Assembly: GCA_023807065.1 (NCBI GenBank)
Contig: JAJJLU010004032.1
Location: 1 to 20,089, forward strand
DNA from: Isotricha intestinalis
Lineage: Eukaryota > Ciliophora > Litostomatea > Vestibuliferida > Isotrichidae
DNA length: 20,089 nt
Direction: 5' to 3'
Shown here: piece by piece, positions 1 to 9,200 of the stretch
Numbering within the stretch: position 1 is the first letter of the stretch
How the letters are laid out: the number at the start of each line of letters is the position of its first letter
The notes under the pieces: generated by a model
What the model was told of the DNA's origin: nothing
The model's input: only the letters and a program-made list of their open reading frames with translations
Databases searched by the model: none
Made by a program: the position numbers and the translations under genes

Positions 1-351
1 ACTTAAACACAATGACGATCAAATTTTTCAATACACATATTACAAATATTACAATGTTTACTTCTTGGAATTTTTGATATTCCACATTTTTTACATTCCA
101 TTTTTTCTTCTTCATATAATGTTGGAATAGTTTAATTTCATCATTTCATAATTTTTCTTATTTATTATTCCTGGATCAATAACACAACCTAAATAAAAAG
201 AATAAGGAGAAATTAAAACTAAAAAATAAATTATGTAAATTGAATAATGTGGAACTTTTTTATTTGGAAAAAATACTAATATTCCTTAATTATAATTAAA
301 AATAAATAATCCTGCTACTAAAATAATATATAAAATTTGTATTATTGGATT
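1..351 (-). pseudogene. zDHHC palmitoyltransferase relic, left copy (partial)
   Basis: This is the mirror copy of the gene in the right arm, read on the minus strand from the palindrome centre and cut off by the window edge. It shows two hydrophobic segments, a D-P-G motif, the Cys-rich segment ECKKCGISKIPRSKHCNIC, and then D-R-H-C where the family has D-H-H-C, so the first catalytic-motif His is replaced. It shares with the other copy an in-frame TAA near its start and a frameshift before the Cys-rich domain. Just after DRHC it has TAA where the right copy has TAG. It lacks the N-terminus. I infer a non-functional remnant; protein S-acylation would have been the ancestral activity. Confidence 0.8.
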
Positions 352-703
352 TAATCCAATAATACAAATTTTATATATTATTTTAGTAGCAGGATTATTT
401 ATTTTTAATTATAATTAAGGAATATTAGTATTTTTTCCAAATAAAAAAGTTCCACATTATTCAATTTACATAATTTATTTTTTAGTTTTAATTTCTCCTT
501 ATTCTTTTTATTTAGGTTGTGTTATTGATCCAGGAATAATAAATAAGATAAATTATAAAATAATGAAATTAAACTATTCCAACATTATATGGAGAAGAAA
601 AAAATGAATGTAAAAAATGTGGAATATCAAAAATTCCAAGAAACAAACATTGTAATATTTGTAATATTTGTATTGAAAAATTTGATCATCATTGTGTTTA
701 GGT
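1..703. repeat. Large palindrome: inverted repeat, arms 1-351 and 353-703
   Basis: The reverse complement of 1-351 matches 353-703 without any gap, around a single unpaired base at 352. By eye there are 11 substitutions and no indels (about 97% identity). The 196 bp next to the centre are identical; all differences lie in the outer 155 bp. The left arm is cut by the window edge, so the repeat may extend further. The centre lies inside a coding sequence, so each arm carries the same 5'-truncated zDHHC gene pointing outward. It could be a genuine inverted duplication or a fold-back/chimeric assembly product. Substitutions without indels argue against simple read error. Confidence 0.95.
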
Positions 704-996
704 TAATCAATGTATAGGAGCAAAAAATTATTAATTTTTTTTATTATTTTTATTTGTTCATTGGATTTTAGTCATTTATTCTGGTTCATTAGGTTTATAT
801 TTAATTTACAATTTAATTATTGAAAAAAAATTATTCAAAGTTCATTTTTATAATCCAATGACAAATGAAGAAATTAATTCAAGTTATAAAGTTGTTTTTC
901 AATATTTAATATATAATTATTATGCATTTATTGCTACAAATATAATGTTAATTGTTATTTCAATTACTCTTTTTGTTTTTATATATTATCACTAAT
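353..996 (+). pseudogene. zDHHC palmitoyltransferase relic, right copy
   Basis: Family members are integral membrane enzymes that attach palmitate to Cys through a DHHC active site. Reading starts abruptly at the palindrome centre with NPIIQILYIILVAG (first membrane segment). A second segment follows, then GCVIDPGIINK, the zinc-binding region ECKKCGISKIPRNKHCNIC, the intact FDHHC at about 678-695, VNQCIGAKNY, and two C-terminal membrane segments. Lesions: in-frame TAA at 416-418, a +1 frame change between about 560 and 590 (no GT-AG intron fits), TAG at 699-701 where the family usually has Trp, and TAA at 732-734. No start codon or N-terminus is present. Family identity is secure; loss of function is inferred from the lesions. 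It ends tail to tail with the CAP-like relic. Confidence 0.85.
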
Positions 997-1740
997 AAAC
1001 TTTTTCTTTTCAATCCTCCTTTTTTTCCAGTATCATCAACAACCATTAAAAGAAAACTTGTTTCAGGCTCTTAAATATTATCTTTCTAAAAACTTTTAAC
1101 ATAATATTTTAATTGAGAAGCTTTTTCTTATAAATATTCTCTTTTTTGAATTTCTTCTTCACTTTCAGGTAAAGGAATATTAATTTGAGGAAAATATTTT
1201 AATTTTGAAATTGGTTCTGTATTATTTAAATCTTCTATTGCTTCATCAAAAGCTTTTTTAGTAGTTTTAAAGCAACTTTAACCTTAGATTTAAAAATTAA
1301 TTTTTCTAAATTATTACTTATTATTTTTGATTTATTTTCTTCTATTATTGGAATAAATTTCTTTGGATTTTCTCTCAATAAATTTATATGTTCAAATAAA
1401 TATTGGGAAAATTCATTTTCAGGAAATAAATTTTTATCTATAATATCTTCTATATCATCTTTTTTTATTGTGGTATTATTATTTTGATGTATTATATTTG
1501 GTTGATATGTAATTTTTTTTGAATTATCTATTTGATCACCTAGCTCTATGGAACTTCTTAAATTATTTTGAACTATTATTTCTTTGTTATTAGTTTTATT
1601 TTCATTAAACAAATAAAACTGAGAATCTTTAAGATTATCAGTAATTTTATTATTATTATTTATTTCTTTATTTTTATCTTCTTCTTATATTTCTTCAATC
1701 ACTTGATTTTTTTGTGGTATTTTATGTTAAGCTCAATTTT
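985..1740 (-). pseudogene. CAP/SCP-like protein relic
   Basis: An open stretch at 1235-1612 encodes an Asn/Lys-rich leader and then FEHINLLRENPKKFIPIIEE, which resembles the first helix of CAP (SCP/PR-1) domains in protists. A frame change at about 1262-1270, in an A-run one base too short, leads to KKAFDEAIEDLNN and ASQLKYYVKS, which fit the next CAP helices, and later a VVDD segment. This second part is interrupted by TAA, TAG and TAA. Upstream of the open stretch the frame also meets TAA at about 1685-1687 and, further up, TAA and TGA; no ATG in frame begins it. CAP proteins are usually secreted, but no signal peptide is visible here. The family call is by pattern memory and is moderate; the disruption is plain. 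Confidence 0.5.
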
Positions 1741-1777
1741 CATTATAATTTGTATTAATAATAAAATTTTTTTTTAA

Positions 1778-2159
1778 AAAATAAAAATTTTAAAAAAAAT
1801 TAAGGAAATTAAATATTTATTTAAAAATAATAAAAAAAAAATTAATGTTTAATGTATGTGGGGATTGAGATATAAAGAATTTATTGTTTTTTATTCTATT
1901 AATCTTAATTTTTTATTAAAAGATTTCAAGTTATGATGGAATAAACTTATAATATTTTAATACTCTTGCTAGATATTAATTAAATTAAATAATATAATTT
2001 GAAAAAATATAATCTTTAGGTTGATTGTAAAAAATAAAGTAAATAATCCCCAATTAAATTATTAAATATAAATTTTAAATAATAAAAAATTTAAAATTAT
2101 AAAAATAATTTTTCAATAATAAATATACCAAATTATAAAAATAATTTTAAATAATATTT
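1778..2159. other. AT-rich intergenic region
   Basis: This lies between the CAP-like relic and the 3' end of the flavin oxidoreductase gene. It is almost pure A/T with short poly-A and poly-T runs. I see no RNA gene, no credible open frame and no repeat in it. Confidence 0.6.
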
Positions 2160-3314
2160 CTAGCTAACTTTATTTTTTTGAGTCCATTTGGTAATTAATT
2201 CAGGATCTTTCATTAAAGCTCTTGATATACCAATATATTCAATATTACTATTTTTTAAAACATAATCTGCATTTTCATAAGTTTTAATTCCTCCAATACA
2301 AACAACTGGAATTTTTAAAATATCTGCAAGTTTTTTAGTTCTTTCATAAAACAAAAGTTCTTCATTTCTAAAAACATTAGTACCACTTACACTTATTAAA
2401 TCAATTCCTGCTTGTTCAAGTATTTTACCTGCTTCTAAAAAGTCACTTTCAGTAAATCCGTTTGCTTCATCTTCGCTATCAATTTTAATAGATAATATCA
2501 TATCATCTCCAATAGCTTCTCTTATTTTTTTTAAAGTTTCAACTATAAATCTTGCTCTATTTTGTACAGAACCTCCATATTCATCTGTTCTTCTATTAAA
2601 TTTAGTAGATAAAAATAGAGAAGCAAAATTTAATTGCGCAGCATGAATATCAATTCCATCGAATCCAGCTTTTTTTCCTCTTATTGCACCTTGAACAAAT
2701 AAATCTTGTATTCTTAACATATCTTCTTTAGTTAGTTCTTTTGAGGTAACATTTGTAAAGAAACCTTTATCAGGACTTGGACTATAAATAACATCAGAAG
2801 TTGACATTAAACCAGGAAAATTTAATTGCATAATTATATAAGTATTTAGCTTATGCACTCTATCAGTTAATTGTTTATATTCTTTGATATAATCATCGCT
2901 ATCTATTCTAAGAATTTTTCTTCCTGTAGGAGGAAATAAAGAAGCATCTCCAACCATCATTCCTTCTGTTATAATTAAAGCAACATTATTGTTTGCCATA
3001 GTCTCAAATTTTTGAATCCATTTTTCAGACATTTTTCCATCGTTAAAAGAATTATCAAAAATTGGACCAAAGATAATTCTGCTTTTTAAGTTTAAATTTT
3101 TTAATTTGATTTTATCATATATAGTTTTATTGGATTTTTGTTTATAATAATAAAAGCAACCTAATCCTAATAAAACTATTAAACAAATGCATATTAAGCA
3201 ATATTTACATGTATTAGACTTTTTTTGTTCTTTTTCCTTTTGGTTATCATTATAATTCCCTTGATCATCAATATCTAATAATTCTTGGCCAGATTGGTTT
3301 TTTTCTTTTTCCAT
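2160..3314 (-). CDS. Membrane-anchored old-yellow-enzyme-type NADH:flavin oxidoreductase
   Basis: This 384-residue protein begins with a charged tail, then a single membrane segment at about residues 36-57 rich in Cys, Ile and Leu, then an FMN-binding TIM barrel from about 66 to 378. Family landmarks are the DRVHKLNTYIIMQLNFPG strand (151-168), FDGIDIHAAQ (218-227), NRRTDEYGGSVQNRARF (240-256), an IGG motif (340-342) and IGISRALMKDP near the C-terminus for FMN phosphate. Such enzymes reduce activated alkenes or similar substrates with NAD(P)H. Two things are odd. The membrane anchor is unusual for soluble family members. The usual H-x-x-H/N substrate-binding pair reads H224-A-A-Q227, and the usual QL-x-H-x-G-R is QLNFPG, so substrate range may differ. 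It lacks the C-terminal Fe-S extension of the larger bacterial forms. The frame is intact and ends in TAG. It is divergently arranged with the SHIPPO gene, 137 bp away. A bacterial origin by transfer is possible but untested. Confidence 0.9.
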   Translation of the reverse strand: MEKEKNQSGQELLDIDDQGNYNDNQKEKEQKKSNTCKYCLICICLIVLLGLGCFYYYKQKSNKTIYDKIKLKNLNLKSRIIFGPIFDNSFNDGKMSEKWIQKFETMANNNVALIITEGMMVGDASLFPPTGRKILRIDSDDYIKEYKQLTDRVHKLNTYIIMQLNFPGLMSTSDVIYSPSPDKGFFTNVTSKELTKEDMLRIQDLFVQGAIRGKKAGFDGIDIHAAQLNFASLFLSTKFNRRTDEYGGSVQNRARFIVETLKKIREAIGDDMILSIKIDSEDEANGFTESDFLEAGKILEQAGIDLISVSGTNVFRNEELLFYERTKKLADILKIPVVCIGGIKTYENADYVLKNSNIEYIGISRALMKDPELITKWTQKNKVS

Positions 3315-3451
3315 TATGATATATAATTTAATTATTCTATATATTCTATATACTTATATTAAAAAAATAATAATAATTATTTTAGGATTAAAATCTTTTT
3401 TATTGATAAAAAAATAATTATAATTAAATTATAATAATTAAATATTTATAT
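3315..3451. promoter_or_regulatory. Divergent intergenic region, probable bidirectional promoter
   Basis: These 137 bp of nearly pure A/T separate the start codons of the oxidoreductase (minus) and the SHIPPO protein (plus), so both promoters must lie here or reach into the neighbours. No defined motif can be named by eye. Confidence 0.4.
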
Positions 3452-5065
3452 ATGTCAATAACCATAAAATCAGGAAAAGAAATATGCAATGCACCAACAA
3501 ACACTTCGAAATCAAAGCAACAATATTCTTTTTCCAAAGCACCTCGTTTTCCATTATCAAAATTAAATAAAGGTCACACAGACCAATATTATTCTCTTCC
3601 AAACATTCACTCAACACGTTCAACAAATATGGGATTTGGAAATAGATATGATTTCACAGCATCCCAAAAAAATATAAACTCCAAATTTTATGGTAATTAC
3701 TCAGATTTTGATCCTCAACATCCACATGGACCTAAATTTTCATTTGCAAATGGAAGAGATAAATATGAAAAAGTTTATATTGGAAGTACAGTTTCAAATG
3801 ATAAAAATGTTCCTGGACCTGGAAAATATTATATTTTGAAACCTTTTGGTTATGATGGTGTTAAATTCACTATTAAAGGAAGGAATGATAATAAGAATAA
3901 TAATAATAATAAAAATAAAAATAAAAAAACTGGTGTTCCTGGTCCTGGACAATATCCAATAACTGTTAAGATTAATAATCAAGGGAAATATCCTGTTAGT
4001 AATATTTCTAATATTTCTAGTTTAAAATTTGGACTTGATAAAAGTAAAAGATTTATTTATAAAATGAATAAATTTCCTGGTCCTGGAACTTATGATGTGA
4101 AACCTTTAATGGGAAAAATTTTTGATAGTAAATTTAGAAGTTATAGCGGAGCTTCTATTTTAGGAAAAATAAAAAATATTGAATCAAGAAGTAATTATCC
4201 TGGTCCTGGAAGTTATGTTATTCCTTCTGATTTTGGAATTTATCAAAGTAAAGATGCTGATAAATATCCTCAAGAAAATGTTTATCCTATTAAGAAATAT
4301 GAATTTGAAGAAAAAGCTTGGAGACATGGTATGAAGGTTATTGATAATAAATATATGGAAAAAGAAGAAGTTGATGATAATAGGAAAATTGATGAGAAAT
4401 ATGCAAATGAATATTATAATAATAATAATTATGAAAATAAAGAAGGAGATAATAATGTTCAAGAAGCTTTTATGGATAATGAAGAAAAAGAAAGTGAAAA
4501 ACCTGGAAGAGAAACTATTGAAGTTAATAATAATGAAAATATAGAACAAAAAAAATTGGAAACTAATGAAAATAAAATAGAAAATAAAGAAGATAATAAA
4601 GTTGAAAATAATGAAAGTAATAATAAAATTGAAAGTAATGAAAATAAAGAAGATAATATGGAAAATAATGAAAATAAAGATGCTGAAAATAAAGAAAATA
4701 AAGAAGATAATATTGAAAATAAAGAAGATAGTAAAGTTGAAAATAAAGAAGATAATAAGGTTGAAAATAATGAAAACAAAGAAAATAAAGAAGATAGTAA
4801 AGTTGAAAATAAAGAAGATAATAAAGTTGAAAATAATGAAAATCAAGACAATAATAAAATTGAAAATAAAGAAAATGAACATATAAAAAATGAAGAAAAT
4901 AAAGAAGAAAAAAATGATGAAATAGAAAAAGAACAATTAAAATCAGATCAAGAGAAACAAAATGAAGCAAAAATTGAGAATGGTCAAACCAATAATGTAG
5001 AAGAAGTTATAGGAAATTATATGGAAGAAGAAGAACAAAATAATTTAAAAGCCGATGAAGTTTAA
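3452..5065 (+). CDS. SHIPPO (PGPG) repeat protein with acidic low-complexity tail
   Basis: This 537-residue protein has four clear P-G-P-G-x-Y motifs: VPGPGKY at about 118, VPGPGQY at about 162, FPGPGTY at about 209 and YPGPGSY at about 250. They are spaced 40-47 residues apart with Lys-rich linkers. The N-terminal part also has SKAPRFPLSK- and PGPKFSF-like segments typical of degenerate SHIPPO units. These motifs mark the STPGR/ODF3 family of microtubule-associated proteins of axonemes and cortical microtubules. From about residue 300 the protein is dominated by Glu, Asn, Lys and Asp, with N-K-E-D-N-x-V-E-N-type repeats. The first ATG after the divergent spacer opens the frame, which ends at TAA with no in-frame stops. 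No membrane segment or signal peptide is seen. Axonemal or cortical location is inferred from the family. Confidence 0.88.
   Translation: MSITIKSGKEICNAPTNTSKSKQQYSFSKAPRFPLSKLNKGHTDQYYSLPNIHSTRSTNMGFGNRYDFTASQKNINSKFYGNYSDFDPQHPHGPKFSFANGRDKYEKVYIGSTVSNDKNVPGPGKYYILKPFGYDGVKFTIKGRNDNKNNNNNKNKNKKTGVPGPGQYPITVKINNQGKYPVSNISNISSLKFGLDKSKRFIYKMNKFPGPGTYDVKPLMGKIFDSKFRSYSGASILGKIKNIESRSNYPGPGSYVIPSDFGIYQSKDADKYPQENVYPIKKYEFEEKAWRHGMKVIDNKYMEKEEVDDNRKIDEKYANEYYNNNNYENKEGDNNVQEAFMDNEEKESEKPGRETIEVNNNENIEQKKLETNENKIENKEDNKVENNESNNKIESNENKEDNMENNENKDAENKENKEDNIENKEDSKVENKEDNKVENNENKENKEDSKVENKEDNKVENNENQDNNKIENKENEHIKNEENKEEKNDEIEKEQLKSDQEKQNEAKIENGQTNNVEEVIGNYMEEEEQNNLKADEV
4567..4905 (+). repeat. 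Degenerate tandem repeat coding ENKEDN-type units
   Basis: This is an imperfect array of A/G-rich units coding for variants of ENKEDNKVEN and ENKEDSKVEN within the tail of the SHIPPO-repeat protein. Unit boundaries slip, and both 15- and 30-nt periods are visible. It creates long opposite-strand open frames that I regard as artefacts. Confidence 0.8.
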
Positions 5066-6208
5066 TTAAAAAAATATGAAAATTTTTTGAAATTTATTCT
5101 GGGCTTTAGTTGTTTTTATATTTTTTTTAAAACAAATATATAAATAAATTTTTTACAGTAATTATATAAAAATAAAGTTCTTAATTCCACAAACAAAAAT
5201 AAATTCAACCCTTTTTGCATTAAATTAAAACATCATAAAATAATGAAAAAAATCATAAAAACAATAATTATATCTTTTAAATATTTATAACCCTAAATGT
5301 CAAAGATTTATTTATTAATATTTTTGGTAGAAGAAAAAGGAATAAATACCAACTAAATTTAATTTTCTTATATTTTCTTACTTTTATTACCTTTACTTCC
5401 AATTATTTATACAGATATATTTAAATATGACTTCTACTTATTTATTAGTTTAAAAATAATCAGTATTTAAATAAATTGTTTAGTTTTTTTGATCAAATCT
5501 TTTTTTTAGAATTTTAATTCTGTCTTAAAAACTTCTTTTTCTTGAAAATGAAAAGAAAATTTATATTTTTAACATTAATAATGTTTTTTATTTAAATTGT
5601 TTTTGAATAAAAATTATTATTAAAAAATGCAATTATTCCATTAAATTCTGAATTAGTTTTTAAGTTATTATATTTAATGTTAATGAAGATAATTTTTTCT
5701 TATATATTTATATCTTTTTTGGGATAAGATTTTTTGAATTAAGAAATTTCATCCTTGATTGTTATTATAAATTATTTAAAACTTATTTAAATTATGAGAA
5801 TTGACTCTTTTTTTATAATTAATTTATGATTTTGTGATTCTAAATAATATTTCTATCATTTCTTATTAATTATTTTATTAATATATGATATTTTTCTATT
5901 ACATTAAATATATTTATATTTTTATTCAAACTTTCCTTAATTTCTTCTTTATAATTTAAAATTGTCATTTATATAAAATTTTTTTTAAATATTTTCAAAA
6001 AATATATACAAGGAATTCAGAAAAATAGACAATTAAAATATTTTAAGGAATTCTTTTAATAATCATTAAATATAATTTTATATAAATATTAAAATTCTCA
6101 ATTTCTTCGAACTTTAAAAATTTAATTAAATATATAAATAATTATGATTTTTTACATATTTATAAATATCCTAAAATCCCAAAAAAAAATATAGAAAAAA
6201 AATAAAAA
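5066..6208. other. Long AT-rich gap with a possible worn signal-peptide ORF
   Basis: There is no intact gene in these 1.1 kb. One stretch starting with ATG at 5548 reads like a secreted-protein start (MKRKFIFLTLIMFFI), then TAA, IVFE, TAA, then KNAIIPLNSELVFK, with more TAA and finally TGA over about 300 bp. It may be a pseudogene fragment, but AT-rich noise can mimic this. The rest is A/T-rich with short homopolymers. The promoter of the large downstream gene should lie near the right end. Confidence 0.3.
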
Positions 6209-9200
6209 ATGATAAAAAAATTCTTTTTCATTCTCCTAATATCCTCTATAATAAGTGATGATATAAAAGAAATTGTGATAACAGATAATGTTCCTGTGAC
6301 AGATCCAATAGATTTAACAGCTTCAAAAGTATATAAAATAAAATATGATGGAAAACAAAATTATATTCAAGTAAAAGTTTCTTCAACATCAAACAATCCC
6401 TATATAATATATTGTCAACAAAAAGAATGTTCAGGTGAAAATGCATTTTTACTTTCAAACTTAAGAGAAAAAGAACAAAGTTTATTTATTAAAAATAAAT
6501 TTTTAATAGAAAAAGAAGGTTATATAGAAGTTTTTTCATATGAAGAATCTTTAAAAGGAAGTGTGACTTTTTCAACATCTGAATTTATGTTATTGAATAG
6601 AGATTCTTCAATAAGTTATTTTTCAAATAATGATGATGATAATAATTTAATAAAAATCCCAATGGAAAAAACAAGCGAAAAAACAATAATGACTTTATCT
6701 CTTTATGTTTCAAATCAAGAAAATTTTTTAGCAAGCTTTTATTATTTTGATGGAAATAATAGTACTGATATTACTGACAGTATAGATGTTAATAATGGAA
6801 AAATAATTACTTTTGATGAGTCAAAATATGAATATAATGAAAATTCTTATTATTATATTGAATCAAATCAAATAGTAAATTCTTATGTTATAATTAATTC
6901 TAAAGTATTTAAAAATAATAAAAGCACTTTTAATGCAAATTCATTAGCATTTCAAGGTGGTTTAAATAATGAATTAGGAATTCAATGTTTTAGTATAAAT
7001 TTTTATAAACCTGAAAACACAAATTCTGAATTAAAATTACATTTTCATATTATGTCACTTTTAGGTTCTATGCAATATTATTTTAAAAAAGAAGAACAAC
7101 AACAAGAAAAATATGAAATAGATTATGATATTGCATTTACTTATTCAAAAAATGATTTAGAAAATATGGATTTATGTATTGAAAATGAAGGAGTTGATTC
7201 AGCATATTTTTTAGAAATAATTGATTTAGATGAACCAACAAAAAAAACTAATTTTTATACTTCTCAATTAAATGGTTATACATATAGTAGAATAACATTA
7301 CCAAATTCTTTAGTATATTATAATTTTGCTCAAAGAGCTGGTGATGAATATGATAAAATGACATTTTATTTAAAAGCTAAAAAAGGAAATCCAGTTATGT
7401 ATAGAGCTGAATGTAAAACTTATCCAAAATGTATTTATAATTTCAATGAAATTGATCATTATATTTCTGTTGGTAATTTTACTAAATCTAAAACAATTAA
7501 TGTTATTTATTACTATTCTTTTAAAGTCAATTCAAAAGAAATTATTAATTCTTATCAAAATTTACTTGCTGTGGGATGTTATGGAAATATTGATTGTGAA
7601 TATGAAACTTTAATTTATGGTAAAAATGATAATATTATTTTAAAGAATGATCAAAGATTTATTAGTTTTTTAACAAAAGATTTATCTAATTCTTTCCAAT
7701 TTGAAGTTACTAATCCATCAGTTCATACTGTATCATTCACTGTATATACTTTTACAGGAGATACCAGAGTTGATTTTACTGGTGGTTTCCATGAAGAATA
7801 TTTATTAAAACCTGTTTATTTAAATAAACAAGAATATAATTTTCATATAAATAATCCAACAGAAGAAGAAAATTTAATAGGGAAATATGATTTCATTGTA
7901 GAAGCTAAAAATAATTCTTTCTTTACTGTAGAATATGAAGAAATCGCTCATGAAGAAAATAGATATTATATTAAAGCAGGAATAACTTATATTGAAACAA
8001 TTGCTTTGGATAAAACAAGAGAAATATGGGTTTCTTTATTAAAACAAGAAGCAAAGGTAAATTATTATGCTTCATTTTTCGCTTTAAATTGTAAAGTTAC
8101 AATAAAGAAATTATTTGAAAATCCTCCAAAAACAATTTTAGAAAAAGGATATTTTGTTAGAGATGAAATTTTATCAACAGATAAAGAATATGAAGAAAAA
8201 TTTATAAAATATTCAATCAAAACAGAATCCCTTGATTCAACAAGAGAATCAGAAAGTGAAACTTGTATGATATATATAAGTTCAACTGAAAATAATTTTG
8301 AAAAAACATATCATGAAAATGATAATTATTTAATGATTGGAGAAAATATAAAACAAAGTGTAGTTTTATCAGAAAAAACAAAAGGAATTAAATTTTTATA
8401 TCCTTTCGCTCAAACTAAAAGTGGAGATTTATTATTAAATTTTGAAATTTCAAATCAAGGAAATTTACATGTTAATATTGATGTTGAAGGAAATAATTTA
8501 GTTGTTAAGGATTTAATAATAACAGAAACTCAAACTTATCTTATTTCAAGTGAATCATATTCTAAATGTGAAAATAAAGAAGAATTATGTAAAATATACA
8601 TTGAATTATATGGTGAAGAATCAGAATTAAAAAAATCAAATATGAAATTTGCTTTTGCAATTAAATCAGAAGAAGATATTCCATCATATATTAAAAAAGG
8701 ATTAATGAAAACTGATGTTATTTCAGGAAAATCAAATATATATTATTATACTGATGTAAGTAAAGGAGAAGAAGGAGAAATTTTAGTAAATTTTGAAAGA
8801 GGAACAGGAGATATTTACGCTAGAATAATAGGAAAAGATAATGATACAGATTCAAATCCAGATTGGATGGGAAGAATTCATTTACCTAAAAAAGGAGATG
8901 ATGATCTTTTAATTGTTGATGAATATTCTAATAAAATATATTATTTTAAATCTGATACTGAAAGATGTGGAAAAGTAGGTTGTTTCTTATTAATTACTGT
9001 TGTAAATTCAGTTGAAAGAATTGTTGAAGGATCAATATATTTATATGATATTTCTGTTATGGCAAGAGTTACTAATGGTAATAGACCTCAAGTAATTGAT
9101 ATTCATTTAGATAGATTTATCATAAATATTATTCCTTCAAAAGAAGAAGTTTTATATGATTATTATCATTATTATAGTTTTACCTTAGATTCAGATGCTT

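Noticed and set aside
696..701. A 6-nt GTTTAG intron after the DHHC motif of the right copy
   Set aside because: It is far too short for splicing, and the left copy reads GTTTAAG at the same place, so the AG is not conserved at that position.
1240..1285. A 30-nt GT-AG intron explaining the frame change of the CAP-like relic
   Set aside because: Its length is a multiple of three, so removing it does not restore the frame, and other stops would remain.
1568..1777. Plus-strand 69-codon hydrophobic frame
   Set aside because: It is the reverse of the Asn/Lys-rich CAP-like relic and has no start context or family likeness.
4184..4970. Long minus-strand frames opposite the SHIPPO tail (Phe/Ile- or Leu/Ser-rich)
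   Set aside because: They are complementary shadows of a purine-rich coding repeat and have no independent protein character.
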